Position numbers and translations under genes: made by a program
Notes under the pieces: model-generated
Database searches by the model: none
Told to the model about the DNA's origin: nothing
The model's input: only the letters and a program-made list of their open reading frames with translations
Shown: piece by piece, positions 46,993-55,200 of the stretch
How the letters are laid out: each line of letters begins with the position of its first letter
How positions within the stretch are numbered: the stretch's first letter is position 1
Assembly: GCA_900163555.1 (NCBI GenBank)
Contig: FUHX01000064.1
Coordinates: 1-55,200 of the forward strand
DNA from: Actinomycetales bacterium JB111
GTDB taxonomy: Bacteria > Actinomycetota > Actinomycetes > Actinomycetales > Actinomycetaceae
Direction of reading: 5' to 3'
Length of the DNA stretch: 55,200 bases

Positions 46993-47751
46993 ATGCGCAT
47001 CGCCCGCTTCGTGACCGACGACAACCCCCGCTACGGCATCCTCGACGAGGAGACCGACGAGCTGATCGTGCTGAAGAACGACCCGATCTTCGCCGGGCTC
47101 GACACGACCGGCGAGCGCGTGCGCGTCGACGACGCCCGCCTGCTCTCCCCGGTCATCCCGCGGTCGAAGGTCGTCGGCCTCGCGCGCAGCTTCCACATCC
47201 CCGGTGGTCCGGACCCCGAGCCGGCGATCTTCCTCAAGCCGAACACGTCGGTGATCGGCCCGGACGACCCGGTCGTGCTGCCGCGGTGGGCCGGCGAGGT
47301 CTGGTACGAGGCCGAGCTCGCGGTCGTCATCGGCCGGCTGTGCAAGGACGTGCCGGTGGAGCGCGTGGACGAGGTCGTGTTCGGCTACACGGCCGCCAAC
47401 GACTACACGGCGAAGGACCAGCTGAGCCCGAGCGGGACGTGGACGCGCGCGAAGGCGTGGGACACCTCCACGCCGCTCGGTCCGTACATCACGCTCGACC
47501 TGGACCCCGACGACGTCGCGATCCGCGCGAGCGTCGACGACGTCCCGACCCAGGACGGGTCGACGAACCAGCTCGTCAAGCCGGTGCGGGAGATCGTCGC
47601 GGAGGTCAGCGAGATCTTCACCCTGCTGCCCGGCGACGTCATCCTCACCGGCACCCCGGGCGGGAACGGCGCGATCGAGGCGGGCGTCCGGGTGGGCGTC
47701 GACGTCGAGCACATCGGCGCGTTCTCCAACCCCGTCGTCCGCCGGGACTGA
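46993..47751 (+). CDS. fumarylacetoacetate hydrolase (FAH) family protein
   Basis: A 252-residue FAH-superfamily enzyme. The metal-binding acidic residues are in [20 protein letters not shown] and the later [22 protein letters not shown] is the conserved C-terminal turn. Such short members hydrolyse or decarboxylate 2-oxo or acylpyruvate-type compounds (for example oxaloacetate). It sits immediately before gltX, an arrangement seen in many actinobacteria. The ATG is six bases after TAGGAT (46981-46986), again a leaderless pattern, divergent from the previous gene. Confidence 0.9.
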   Translation: MRIARFVTDDNPRYGILDEETDELIVLKNDPIFAGLDTTGERVRVDDARLLSPVIPRSKVVGLARSFHIPGGPDPEPAIFLKPNTSVIGPDDPVVLPRWAGEVWYEAELAVVIGRLCKDVPVERVDEVVFGYTAANDYTAKDQLSPSGTWTRAKAWDTSTPLGPYITLDLDPDDVAIRASVDDVPTQDGSTNQLVKPVREIVAEVSEIFTLLPGDVILTGTPGGNGAIEAGVRVGVDVEHIGAFSNPVVRRD

Positions 47752-47791
47752 GCGGCCCTGGGGGCCGGCGCGCCGCTACCCTGGGGACATC

Positions 47792-49333
47792 ATGAGCGAT
47801 TCCATCCCGGGCGACGTCGCGCCCGCCTCCGTCCGCGTCCGCTTCTGCCCCTCGCCCACGGGAACGCCGCACGTCGGCCTCGTGCGCACCGCCCTGTTCA
47901 ACTGGGCGTGGGCGCGCCACACGGGCGGCACGTTCGTCTTCCGGATCGAGGACACGGACGCCGCGCGGGACAGCGAGGAGAGCTACGCGCTGCTCGTCGA
48001 GACGATGCGCTGGCTCGGCCTCGACTGGGACGAGGGCGTCGAGGTCGGGGGACCGCACGAGCCCTACCGCCAGTCGCAGCGCGCGGACATCTACGAGGAT
48101 GCGATCACGCGCCTGCGCGAGGCCGGGTACCTGTACGAGTCGTTCTCCACGCCGGAGGAGATCGAGGCCCGGCACGTGGCGGCCGGGCGCGACCCCAAGC
48201 TGGGCTACGACGGGTTCGACCGCGAGCTGTCCGAGGAGCAGGTCGCCGCGTTCCGTGCCGAGGGCCGCGAGCCCACCCTGCGCTTCCGGATGCCCGGCGA
48301 GGACATCACGTTCACCGACCTCATCCGTGGCGAGATCACGTTCTCCGCGCAGGCCGTGCCGGACTTCGTCGTCGTGCGGGCGAACGGCAGGCCGCTGTAC
48401 ACGCTCGTGAACCCGGTCGACGACGCCCTCATGGACATCACCCACGTGCTGCGCGGCGAGGACCTGCTGTCCTCGACCCCGCGGCAGGTCGCCCTGCACC
48501 GGGCGCTCGTGGACGTGGGCCTCTCGAAGCGGGTCCCCGAGTTCGGCCACCTGCCCTACGTCATGGGGCAGGGCAACAAGAAGCTGTCCAAGCGGGACCC
48601 GGAGTCCAACCTCTTCCTGCACCGCGAGCGCGGCATGATCCCCGAGGGGATCCTCAACTACCTGGCGCTGCTCGGCTGGTCGATCGCGCCGGACAACGAC
48701 CTGTTCTCCGCCGAGGAGATGATCGCGGCGTTCGACATCTCCGACGTCCTGCCGAACCCGGCGCGCTTCGATCAGGACAAGGCGACCGCGATCAACGCCG
48801 AGCACATCCGCCGGCTCGAGGTGGGGGACCTGGCGCGGCGGCTCGTGCCCTACCTGGCGGACGCCGGGCTGGTGGACGTCCGCGAGTATGCCGAGCTGCC
48901 CGACTCCCAGCGCGCGGCGCTCGACGCGGTGACGCCGCTCGTGCAGACCCGCATCCAGGTGCTCTCGGAGATCGGCGACATGGCCGGCTTCCTCTTCACC
49001 GAGACCGACGCGATCGAGTACGACGAGAAGGCCGTGGGCAAGCTCGCCGACACGGCCCCGGCGGTGCTCGCCGCCGGGCGCGGTGCGCTCGAGGCGATCG
49101 ACGCGGACGCCTTCACGACCGAGGCGATCGAGGTCGCCCTGCGCACCGCGATCGTCGAGGGTCTGGAGATCAAGCCGCGGCACGCGTTCGGCCCGCTGCG
49201 CGTGGCCGCGACGGGCCGCGCGATCTCGCCGCCGCTGTTCGAGTCGCTCGAGATTCTCGGCAAGGAGACCTCGCTCGAGCGCATCGACGCGCTCACGGCG
49301 CGGCTGGAGGGCCACCTCACGCGCGAGTCGTGA
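47792..49333 (+). CDS. gltX: glutamyl-tRNA synthetase
   Basis: Charges tRNA-Glu with glutamate and, where GlnRS is lacking, also tRNA-Gln for later amidation by GatCAB. The class I signature is [11 protein letters not shown] (residues 19-29; HVGL in place of HIGH) and the KMSKS motif is KKLSKR. Its 513 residues include the anticodon-binding C-terminus. It starts 40 bases after the FAH gene. The tRNA-Gln and three tRNA-Glu genes follow directly, so enzyme and substrates are clustered. Confidence 0.97.
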   Translation: MSDSIPGDVAPASVRVRFCPSPTGTPHVGLVRTALFNWAWARHTGGTFVFRIEDTDAARDSEESYALLVETMRWLGLDWDEGVEVGGPHEPYRQSQRADIYEDAITRLREAGYLYESFSTPEEIEARHVAAGRDPKLGYDGFDRELSEEQVAAFRAEGREPTLRFRMPGEDITFTDLIRGEITFSAQAVPDFVVVRANGRPLYTLVNPVDDALMDITHVLRGEDLLSSTPRQVALHRALVDVGLSKRVPEFGHLPYVMGQGNKKLSKRDPESNLFLHRERGMIPEGILNYLALLGWSIAPDNDLFSAEEMIAAFDISDVLPNPARFDQDKATAINAEHIRRLEVGDLARRLVPYLADAGLVDVREYAELPDSQRAALDAVTPLVQTRIQVLSEIGDMAGFLFTETDAIEYDEKAVGKLADTAPAVLAAGRGALEAIDADAFTTEAIEVALRTAIVEGLEIKPRHAFGPLRVAATGRAISPPLFESLEILGKETSLERIDALTARLEGHLTRES

Positions 49334-49359
49334 ACTCGCTCACCGGGGGCCCGTTCGGC

Positions 49360-49388
49360 TTGGGTTCACCCGGATGAGCAGGTAAAGT
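49360..49388 (+). promoter_or_regulatory. promoter for the tRNA array
   Basis: TTGGGT (49360-49365), a 17-base spacer and TAAAGT (49383-49388) stand 48 bases before the tRNA-Gln gene. Confidence 0.5.
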
Positions 49389-49435
49389 TTCACGTCGGTG
49401 CGAGTCACCCCTTCACGGGGGAGAAAACACCGCTT

Positions 49436-49507
49436 TGGGGTATGGTGTAATTGGCAACACGGCTGATTCTGGTTCAGTTGTTCTAGGTTCGAGTCCTGGT
49501 ACCCCAG
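49436..49507 (+). tRNA. tRNA-Gln (anticodon CUG)
   Basis: Seventy-two bases fold as a cloverleaf. The acceptor TGGGGTA pairs with TACCCCA, the anticodon stem is GCTGA/TCAGT with loop TTCTGGT (CTG anticodon), and the T arm is CTAGG-TTCGAGT-CCTGG. CCA is not encoded. Confidence 0.95.
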
Positions 49508-49554
49508 CGATCCGGCTCCTCGCGAGCCGGAGGCATCGCCCTCGTGCGGTGCAG

Positions 49555-49627
49555 GCCCCCATCGTTTAGCGGCCTAGGACACCGCCCTCTCACGGCGGCG
49601 GCGCGGGTTCGAATCCCGCTGGGGGTA
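49555..49627 (+). tRNA. tRNA-Glu (anticodon CUC), copy 1
   Basis: The acceptor GCCCCCA pairs with TGGGGGT, and the anticodon stem CCGCC/GGCGG holds the loop CTCTCAC with anticodon CTC. The T arm has the canonical GGTTCGAATCC. No encoded CCA. Confidence 0.95.
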
Positions 49628-49683
49628 CTCGGTTCAGCTCCTCGATCGTGAGGCGCTTCACCGGATCGGCCGATCCCGACAGG

Positions 49684-49712
49684 GTGACGTCGGCGTGAAC
49701 GTTCGGTAATCT
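49684..49712 (+). promoter_or_regulatory. promoter-like element before tRNA-Glu copy 2
   Basis: GTGACG (49684-49689), a 17-base spacer and TAATCT (49707-49712) lie in the 125-base spacer. The identical element recurs 198 bases later (49882-49910) before copy 3, so each extra copy may be expressed on its own. Confidence 0.5.
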
Positions 49713-49752
49713 TCACCGGGCGCTCAGGCGCACTGACAAGTTCACACAGCAG

Positions 49753-49825
49753 GCCCCCATCGTTTAGCGGCCTAGGACACCGCCCTCTCACGGCGGCGGC
49801 GCGGGTTCGAATCCCGCTGGGGGTA
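49753..49825 (+). tRNA. tRNA-Glu (anticodon CUC), copy 2
   Basis: Identical to copy 1 across all 73 bases, 198 bases downstream of it. No encoded CCA. Confidence 0.95.
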
Positions 49826-49950
49826 CTCGGTTCAGCTCCTCGATCGTGAGGCGCTTCACCGGATCGGCCGATCCCGACAGGGTGACGTCGGCGTGAACGT
49901 TCGGTAATCTTCACCGGGCGCTCAGGCGCACTGACAAGTTCACACAGCAG

Positions 49951-50023
49951 GCCCCCATCGTTTAGCGGCCTAGGACACCGCCCTCTCACGGCGGCGGCGC
50001 GGGTTCGAATCCCGCTGGGGGTA
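49951..50023 (+). tRNA. tRNA-Glu (anticodon CUC), copy 3
   Basis: Identical to copies 1 and 2 over 73 bases. Unlike them, its discriminator base is followed directly by CCA (50024-50026), either an encoded 3' end or chance. Confidence 0.95.
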
Positions 50024-50029
50024 CCACCA

Positions 50030-50062
50030 GATCGCCTCGCAACCATCGGTTGCGGGGCGATC
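50030..50062 (+). terminator. terminator of the tRNA array
   Basis: GATCGCC-T-CGCAACC (50030-50044) pairs with GGTTGCG-G-GGCGATC (50048-50062), with one bulged mismatch, followed by GTCGTTTC. It begins six bases after the last tRNA's acceptor. Confidence 0.75.
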
Positions 50063-50201
50063 GTCGTTTCTGCGGCCGGCACTGGTACTGGCTTCCGCGG
50101 CGGCGGGGCCGGCATCGTCATCGGCTCCGGCATCGGCTGCGGTGCCGGTGTCACTGAACGCTTCGGCGGGGCCGGCTTCGATGGGCCCACGCTCGTCGTC
50201 G

Positions 50202-50251
50202 GGGCGGTGAGTGGCATGAATCGGGCCCCGACGTGCCACTCACCGCCCTTT
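50202..50251. terminator. 15-bp stem hairpin in the gap before the IclR gene
   Basis: GGGCGGTGAGTGGCA (50202-50216) pairs perfectly with 50234-50248 around 17 bases, followed by TTTCG on the plus strand. The remainder of 50063-50479 is low-complexity GC-rich DNA in which I support no gene. Confidence 0.55.
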
Positions 50252-50479
50252 CGTCGTCACTTGCGGGGCGGGGGGCGCGGCCGTGCGTGGGAAGAGACGC
50301 AGTCGGTGGGCCACACAGGGCAGCGCCGGCAGGCGCGCCGGGCGGGCAACCGCCTGGCTGCGCGCCTTCCGGACACAGCGACGGGCGGCCGCCGGCGGGA
50401 CATCCCCGCCGACGACCGCCCGGTCGCCCACTGTCGGCCGCTCAGACCTGCACCGTCGGTCGAGCTCAGGCCGACTCGA

Positions 50480-51211
50480 TCAGTCCTGCGCGTCCTCGTC
50501 GGTCGTCCGCACGACCTCGCTGAGGCGGTTCGCCGCGGCCATCACGGCGGGGGCGAAGTGGCGGCCCGGCTGGCGGCCCATGCGCTCGATCGGGCCCGAC
50601 ACGGAGACGGCGGCGACCACCCGGCCCGACGGCCCGCGCACGGGCGCCGACACGGAGGCGACCCCGGGCTCGCGCTCGCCGACGGACTGGGCCCAGCCCC
50701 GGCGTCGGACCTGGGAGAGCATCGTCGCGGTGAAGGTGGCCCCGTGCAGGCCCCGGTGCAGCCGGTCCGGCTCCTCCCAGGCGAGCAGCGCCTGGGCGGC
50801 GGAGCCGGCCAGCATCGACAGGGTCGCGCCGACGGGGATGGAGTCGCGCAGGCCCACCGGCCGGTCGGCGGCGGCCACGCAGATGCGGTGCTCGCCCTGG
50901 CGGCGGAACAGCTGCGCGGACTCGCTCGTGTGGTCTCGCAGGGCGAGCAGGACTGGCCCCGCGGCCGCGAGGAGACGATCCTCGCCAGCAGCGGAGGCGA
51001 GCTCACCGAGGCGAGGACCGAGGACGAATCGTCCCTGGATGTCCCTCGACACCAGTCGGTGGAACTCGAGGGCGACGGCGAGGCGATGGGCGGTCGGCCG
51101 GGCGAGGTGCGTGGCGGCGACGAGTTGGGCAAGTGTGGCCGGCCCTGACTCGAGGGCCGCCAGAACGGCTGCCGCCTTGTCAAGGACGCCGACTCCGCTA
51201 GAGTTGTCCAT
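50480..51211 (-). CDS. ndgR: IclR-family regulator, NdgR/LtbR type
   Basis: A 243-residue winged-helix IclR protein. The HTH (about residues 8-60) starts GVGVLDKAAAVLAALESGPA, and the effector domain contains RDSIPVGATLSMLAGSAAQA. Divergent placement next to leuCD is the conserved context of NdgR (Streptomyces) and LtbR (Corynebacterium), which control leucine and related amino acid genes. The ATG at 51211 follows TAGTCT by six bases, so it is probably leaderless. An inverted repeat in its promoter suggests autoregulation. The symbol is given by context and family. Confidence 0.87.
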   Translation of the reverse strand: MDNSSGVGVLDKAAAVLAALESGPATLAQLVAATHLARPTAHRLAVALEFHRLVSRDIQGRFVLGPRLGELASAAGEDRLLAAAGPVLLALRDHTSESAQLFRRQGEHRICVAAADRPVGLRDSIPVGATLSMLAGSAAQALLAWEEPDRLHRGLHGATFTATMLSQVRRRGWAQSVGEREPGVASVSAPVRGPSGRVVAAVSVSGPIERMGRQPGRHFAPAVMAAANRLSEVVRTTDEDAQD

Positions 51212-51218
51212 GGAGCAA

Positions 51219-51263
51219 GACTACTATCTCATCCCCTGAGATGTACACCTAGGGTATGAGATG
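51219..51263. promoter_or_regulatory. leuCD/ndgR intergenic operator and ndgR promoter
   Basis: ATCTCATCCCCTGAGAT (51226-51242) is an inverted repeat with a five-base centre, and a further arm GGGTATGAGAT (51252-51262) repeats the half-site in opposite orientation. On the minus strand TGTACA, an 18-base spacer and TAGTCT form the regulator's promoter with the repeat inside it, as expected for autorepression. Confidence 0.6.
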
Positions 51264-51313
51264 CGCGTGACAGACGGATGGACGCGCGGACGTATCGAAT
51301 GAAGGAGTAAGGG

Positions 51314-52747
51314 ATGAGCGGCACGCTCGCCGAGAAGGTATGGCAGGAGCACGTCGTGTCCCGGGGCGAGGCCGGGGCACCCGATCTGCTGTATATCGAC
51401 CTCCACCTCGTGCACGAGGTCACCAGCCCGCAGGCGTTCGAGGGCCTTCGCCTTGCGGGTCGTCCGGTTCGTCGTCCCGATCTCACGATCGCGACCGAGG
51501 ACCACAACACCCCCACGCTCAACATCGACCTGCCGATCGCCGACAAGACGTCGCGCAAGCAGATCGACACGCTGCGCAGCAACGCGGCCGAGTTCGGGAT
51601 CCGCATCCACTCCCTCGGCGACGCCGACCAGGGGATCGTGCACGTCGTCGGGCCGCAGCTCGGCCTGACGATGCCCGGCATGACGGTCGTCTGCGGCGAC
51701 TCGCACACCTCCACCCACGGCGCGTTCGGCGCGCTCGCGTTCGGCATCGGCACCTCGGAGGTCGAGCACGTGCTCGCCACGCAGACCCTGCCGCTCGCCC
51801 CGTTCAAGACGATGGCCATCAACGTGGACGGGCACCTGCGCCCGGGCACGACGGCGAAGGACATCATCCTCGCCGTCATCGCGAAGATCGGCACCGGCGG
51901 CGGCCAGGGCTACGTGCTCGAGTACCGCGGCGAGGCCATCCGCAGCCTCTCGATGGAGGCGCGGATGACGATCTGCAACATGTCGATCGAGGCCGGCGCC
52001 CGCGCCGGCATGATCGCCCCGGACGAGACCACCTTCGAGTACGTCAAGGGCCGCCCGCACGCCCCGACCGGCGCCGACTGGGACGCCGCCGTCGAGCACT
52101 GGCGGACCCTGCGCACGGACGACGACGCGGTGTTCGACGCCGAGGTCACCCTGAACGCTGCCGACCTCGAGCCGTTCGTCACCTGGGGCACGAACCCCGG
52201 CCAGGGCCTGCCGATCTCCGGCAGCGTCCCGGACCCGACCGACATCGCCGACGAGAACGACCGCCTCGCGACCGAGCGCGCGCTGGAGTACATGGGTCTG
52301 AACCCGGGCACGCCGCTGCGCGAGATCCCGGTCGACACCGTCTTCATCGGCTCCTGCACCAACGGCCGCATCGAGGACCTGCGCGCCGTCGTCGGGGTGA
52401 TCGAGGGCCGCACGAAGGCCGACAACGTGCGCGTCCTCGTGGTGCCCGGCTCCGCACGCGTCCGCCTGCAGGCGGAGGCCGAGGGCCTGGACAAGGTGTT
52501 CACGGAGTTCGGCGCCGAGTGGCGCAACGCCGGCTGCTCGATGTGCCTCGGCATGAACCCGGACCAGCTCGCACCGGGGGAGCGGGCCGCCTCCACCTCG
52601 AACCGCAACTTCGAGGGACGGCAGGGCAAGGGCGGACGCACGCACCTCGTGTCCCCGCTCGTCGCCGCGGCGACCGCCGTCCGCGGCACGCTGTCCACGC
52701 CCGCCGACCTCGAGCCCGCGGACGCCCCGGCGCTCGTCGGCGCCTGA
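51314..52747 (+). CDS. leuC: 3-isopropylmalate dehydratase, large subunit
   Basis: An aconitase-family isomerase of leucine synthesis (2- to 3-isopropylmalate) that should also process citramalate made by CimA. The [4Fe-4S] cluster cysteines are in [12 protein letters not shown] and [15 protein letters not shown]. Substrate motifs include [17 protein letters not shown] and [20 protein letters not shown]. Its 477 residues are normal. The ATG has GAAGGAGTAAGGG upstream. LeuD follows after 17 bases. Confidence 0.97.
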   Translation: MSGTLAEKVWQEHVVSRGEAGAPDLLYIDLHLVHEVTSPQAFEGLRLAGRPVRRPDLTIATEDHNTPTLNIDLPIADKTSRKQIDTLRSNAAEFGIRIHSLGDADQGIVHVVGPQLGLTMPGMTVVCGDSHTSTHGAFGALAFGIGTSEVEHVLATQTLPLAPFKTMAINVDGHLRPGTTAKDIILAVIAKIGTGGGQGYVLEYRGEAIRSLSMEARMTICNMSIEAGARAGMIAPDETTFEYVKGRPHAPTGADWDAAVEHWRTLRTDDDAVFDAEVTLNAADLEPFVTWGTNPGQGLPISGSVPDPTDIADENDRLATERALEYMGLNPGTPLREIPVDTVFIGSCTNGRIEDLRAVVGVIEGRTKADNVRVLVVPGSARVRLQAEAEGLDKVFTEFGAEWRNAGCSMCLGMNPDQLAPGERAASTSNRNFEGRQGKGGRTHLVSPLVAAATAVRGTLSTPADLEPADAPALVGA

Positions 52748-52764
52748 GCGCAAGGAGAAACGTC

Positions 52765-53421
52765 ATGGAGAAGTTCACGACCCACACCGGCGTCGGCGTC
52801 CCGCTGCGCCGCAGCAACGTCGACACCGACCAGATCATCCCCGCCGTCTACCTCAAGCGCGTCACGCGCACCGGCTTCGAGGACGCGCTCTTCGCCGCCT
52901 GGCGCGGCGACCCGGACTTCGTGCTCAACCAGGAGGAGTACCGCTCGGGCTCCGTGCTCGTGGCGGGCCCGGACTTCGGCACCGGCTCCTCGCGCGAGCA
53001 CGCGGTCTGGGCGCTGAAGGACTACGGCTTCAAGGTCGTCCTCTCGACCCGCTTCGCCGACATCTTCCGCGGCAACTCCGGCAAGCAGGGCCTCGTTGCC
53101 GGGCAGATCACGGCCGAGGACGCCGAGATGATGTTCAAGATCCTCGAGAACGAGCCCGGCACGAGCATCACGGTGGACCTCGTCGAGCGCACCGCCACCG
53201 CGGGCGACGTGACGATCCCGTTCCAGATCGACGACTACACGCGCTGGCGCCTCATGGAGGGCCTGGACGACATCGGCCTGACCCTCCAGAAGGAGGACGA
53301 CATCGTCACGTACGAGGCCACGCGCGCCGACTGGCGCCCCAAGACCCTGCCGGCCAGGACGCTCGGCGCCGGCACCGTGACCTCGGCCCGCCCCGTCAGC
53401 GACGAGGCGGCGCTCAGCTAG
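52765..53421 (+). CDS. leuD: 3-isopropylmalate dehydratase, small subunit
   Basis: The swivel-domain partner of LeuC, 218 residues. It has [20 protein letters not shown] near the start and [20 protein letters not shown], the substrate-binding motif of the family. The start was placed at the ATG at 52765, with CAAGGAGAAACGTC upstream. It is the last gene of leuCD and is closed by a very strong hairpin. Confidence 0.97.
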   Translation: MEKFTTHTGVGVPLRRSNVDTDQIIPAVYLKRVTRTGFEDALFAAWRGDPDFVLNQEEYRSGSVLVAGPDFGTGSSREHAVWALKDYGFKVVLSTRFADIFRGNSGKQGLVAGQITAEDAEMMFKILENEPGTSITVDLVERTATAGDVTIPFQIDDYTRWRLMEGLDDIGLTLQKEDDIVTYEATRADWRPKTLPARTLGAGTVTSARPVSDEAALS

Positions 53422-53434
53422 GCACGGACCGGAC

Positions 53435-53488
53435 CCATGCACGACGGCGGGGCGAACCTTTCGAGGTTCGCCCCGCCGTCGTGCATGG
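53435..53488 (+). terminator. leuCD terminator: 25-bp stem with TTCG loop
   Basis: Arms 53435-53459 and 53464-53488 pair perfectly around TTCG (53460-53463), followed by TGCTTTCG, 13 bases after the leuD stop. UUCG loops are unusually stable. The gap 53489-53699 holds only the murA 5' region. Confidence 0.85.
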
Positions 53489-53699
53489 TGCTTTCGCGAC
53501 CGGCGTAGCCGGGAACACCCGGCCCGCGAGGGCCCGGGACCGGGGCGGAACCGGGGGAGAGGCGGGCGTCGTCGTCGGCGGGGACGCGGCGGCGCGACGG
53601 GCGGTGAGTGCGCTCACGGCGCGCGGATGGGGGCAGACGTATTCTTGTCTCGCGCAAGGCACCGTCCGGTGCCGGGCGAGCAGCGAGGAGCGGAGGCTC

Positions 53700-55037
53700 A
53701 TGAGCGACGTGCTGACGATCAGCGACACGTTGACCGTCGAGGGAGGCCGACCCCTCTCCGGCGAGATCACGGTCCGCGGAGCGAAGAACCTCGTCTCGAA
53801 AGCGATGGTGGCGGCCCTGCTGGGCGAGACGCCGTCGGAACTGCTGAACGTTCCCGACATCCGTGACGTCGAGGTCGTCTCCGGCCTGCTGTCCATCCAC
53901 GGGGTGGGCGTCGAGCACGATCACGAGGCCGGCATCCTGCGCCTCGACCCGAGCAACGTGGAGTCCGCGCACGTCGCGGACATCGACGCGCACGCCGGGT
54001 CCTCGCGCATCCCGATCCTCTTCTGCGGGCCGCTCCTGCACCGCCTCGGCGAGGCGTTCATCCCTGACCTCGGCGGCTGCCGCATCGGCGACCGTCCGAT
54101 CGACTACCACCTGAACATCCTGCGCGAGTTCGGCGCGATCGTGGACAAGCAGCCGTCCGGCATCGCGCTGTCCGCGCCGCGGGGCCTCAAGGGCACCGTC
54201 ATCGACCTGCCGTACCCGTCGGTCGGCGCGACCGAGCAGACGCTGCTCACGGCCGTCCGCGCCGAGGGCCGCACCGAGCTGCGGGGCGCGGCCACCGAGC
54301 CGGAGATCATGGACCTCATCGCGGTCCTGCAGAAGATGGGCGCGATCATCTCGGTCGACACGGACCGCACGATCCGGATCGACGGCGTCGACCGGCTCGT
54401 CGGGTTCCGTCACCGGAGCCTCGCGGACCGCATCGAGGCGGCCTCGTGGGCGTCGGCGGCGCTCGCCACCGGCGGCGACATCCTCGTCAAGGGCGCGACC
54501 CAGCCCGAGATGATGACGTTCCTCAACACCTTCCGGAAGGTCGGCGGGGCGTTCGACGTCCTCGACGACGGCATCCGGTTCTGGCACCAGGGCGGCGACC
54601 TCACGCCGATCGTGCTCGAGACGGGTGTCCACCCGGGCTTCATGACGGACTGGCAGCAGCCGCTCGTCGTCGCGCTCACGCAGGCCGAGGGCCTGTCGAT
54701 CGTGCACGAGACCGTGTACGAGAACCGCTTCGGGTTCACCGAGGCGCTGCGCGGCATGGGCGCGAACATCCAGGTCTACCGCGACTGCCTCGGCGGGTCG
54801 TCCTGCCGGTTCGGGCAGCGGAACTTCTTCCACTCCGCGGTGATCTCGGGCCGCACGCCGCTGACCGCGGCGGACATCGAGGTGCCGGACCTGCGCGGCG
54901 GGTTCTCCCACCTCATCGCGGCACTGGCCGCCGACGGCACGTCGAACGTGCGCGGCATCCAGCTCATCAACCGCGGGTACGAGCACTTCATGGACAAGCT
55001 GGAGGCGCTCGGCGCCGCGGCCACCCTCAAGGCGTAG
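53700..55037 (+). CDS. murA: UDP-N-acetylglucosamine 1-carboxyvinyltransferase
   Basis: Transfers enolpyruvate from PEP to UDP-GlcNAc, the first committed step of peptidoglycan synthesis. The two-domain EPSP-synthase fold has the N-terminal GEITVRGAKNLVSKAMVAAL. The catalytic loop is FIPDLGGCRIGDRPIDYHL, in which Cys127 is the residue alkylated by fosfomycin; mycobacteria have Asp there. At 445 residues it is slightly longer than the E. coli enzyme. The ATG at 53700 follows GAGGAGCGGAGG. The leuC-leuD-murA order is common in actinobacteria. Confidence 0.94.
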   Translation: MSDVLTISDTLTVEGGRPLSGEITVRGAKNLVSKAMVAALLGETPSELLNVPDIRDVEVVSGLLSIHGVGVEHDHEAGILRLDPSNVESAHVADIDAHAGSSRIPILFCGPLLHRLGEAFIPDLGGCRIGDRPIDYHLNILREFGAIVDKQPSGIALSAPRGLKGTVIDLPYPSVGATEQTLLTAVRAEGRTELRGAATEPEIMDLIAVLQKMGAIISVDTDRTIRIDGVDRLVGFRHRSLADRIEAASWASAALATGGDILVKGATQPEMMTFLNTFRKVGGAFDVLDDGIRFWHQGGDLTPIVLETGVHPGFMTDWQQPLVVALTQAEGLSIVHETVYENRFGFTEALRGMGANIQVYRDCLGGSSCRFGQRNFFHSAVISGRTPLTAADIEVPDLRGGFSHLIAALAADGTSNVRGIQLINRGYEHFMDKLEALGAAATLKA

Positions 55038-55074
55038 CCCCACCCGGCCACCCTGAAGGCGTAGCCCCACCCGT
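55021..55074 (+). repeat. 27-bp direct repeat of the murA 3' end
   Basis: The last codons and stop of murA with flanking bases (55021-55047) are repeated at 55048-55074 with a mismatch at an inner position and one at the last base. Confidence 0.85.
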
Positions 55075-55097
55075 TACCCCGCCTCAACACGCTCTTG

Positions 55098-55172
55098 CCG
55101 CGAGGGAGGAACGGGGAGCGCGACGGAGGAACTCCGACTTCCTCGCTCGTACTCCCCGTCCCTCCCTCGCGG
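55098..55172. terminator. long inverted repeat after murA
   Basis: CCGCGAGGGAGGAACGGGGAG (positions 55098-55118) pairs with 55152-55172, with one mismatch, and an inner GAGGAA/TTCCTC stem (55126-55144) caps it. It is probably the murA terminator, usable from either side. Nothing else is supported up to 55200. Confidence 0.6.
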
Positions 55173-55200
55173 TCTTGTGTGGGGAGGGGGCGCGGGGGAG

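Larger units (their letters stand above)
49551..50023 (+). repeat. 198-bp tandem repeat carrying tRNA-Glu
   Basis: tRNA genes start at 49555, 49753 and 49951. The two 125-base spacers (49628-49752 and 49826-49950) are identical by eye. Each unit contains a tRNA plus the promoter of the next. Confidence 0.93.

Noticed and set aside
42153-47024. Open frame of 1623 codons on the minus strand spanning three real genes
   Set aside because: Low-complexity shadow translation opposite the metallophosphoesterase; crosses a terminator and repeats.
49551-50026. Regular repeats as a possible CRISPR array
   Set aside because: The repeats are whole tRNA genes and the spacers are identical.
49483-50217. 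Minus-strand frame with repeated PSGIRTRAAAVRGRCPRPL
   Set aside because: This is the well-known false protein from the antisense of tRNA-Glu.
49970-50431. Short frames between the tRNA array and the IclR gene
   Set aside because: Low-complexity translations, overlap with tRNA and hairpins, no start signals.

Overview
The window is very GC-rich DNA from an actinobacterium. Amino-acid genes in actinobacterial order, many candidate leaderless genes (a TAnnnT box about 6-7 bases before the start codon), ectoine genes and an NdgR/LtbR-type IclR regulator beside leuCD all point to a free-living, salt-tolerant Actinomycetes member, perhaps of the Micrococcales. The genus cannot be fixed from this sequence.

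Layout. (1) 1-1227: a DoxX-like membrane protein and its TetR-family regulator. (2) 1398-9315: branched-chain amino acid operon ilvB-ilvN-ilvC-leuB-ilvE-cimA, preceded by a leader peptide (MFLERILVVGRAAN) and an intrinsic terminator, the layout of a transcription attenuator. (3) 9388-16316, minus strand: eight-gene catabolic/uptake operon (aspartate-dehydrogenase-like enzyme, atypical SDR, RraA-family aldolase/decarboxylase, and an NMT1/SsuA-type ABC importer with two binding proteins, two permeases and one ATPase). (4) 16605-18074: an MFS drug exporter. (5) 18140-29042: a pentose locus consisting of a KpsF/GutQ-type D-arabinose-5-phosphate isomerase, a ribokinase-type kinase, a LacI regulator, a complete RbsA/C/B-type importer and a 1353-residue secreted DUF2961 (GH172) enzyme. 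Two promoters carry the same GTAATCGATTAC-like operator. I read this as a D-arabinofuranose (mycobacterial D-arabinan) scavenging system. It is the most interesting part of the window. (6) 29245-33168: lipoate-protein ligase, a repeat-built coiled-coil protein and a membrane-anchored GH31 enzyme with sulfoquinovosidase-type active-site residues. (7) 33263-42000, minus strand: YggS, a VIT-family iron/manganese transporter with possible upstream iron boxes, ectABC for ectoine synthesis, a DEAD-box helicase and a membrane acyltransferase-like protein. (8) 42075-45656: a secreted metallophosphoesterase with the same C-terminal module of 45-residue repeats as the GH172 protein. (9) 45863-55200: a conserved protein, an FAH-family hydrolase, gltX, tRNA-Gln(CUG), three tandem tRNA-Glu(CUC) genes in an exact 198-bp repeat, the IclR regulator, leuC-leuD and murA.

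How it fits together. The two ends (ilvBNC-leuB-ilvE-cimA and FAH-gltX-tRNA-regulator-leuCD-murA) are a housekeeping block found close together in many actinobacteria. The roughly 37 kb between them is accessory: sugar scavenging, secreted enzymes, osmoprotection and an importer of unknown substrate. I saw no insertion sequence, phage gene, CRISPR array or rRNA gene.
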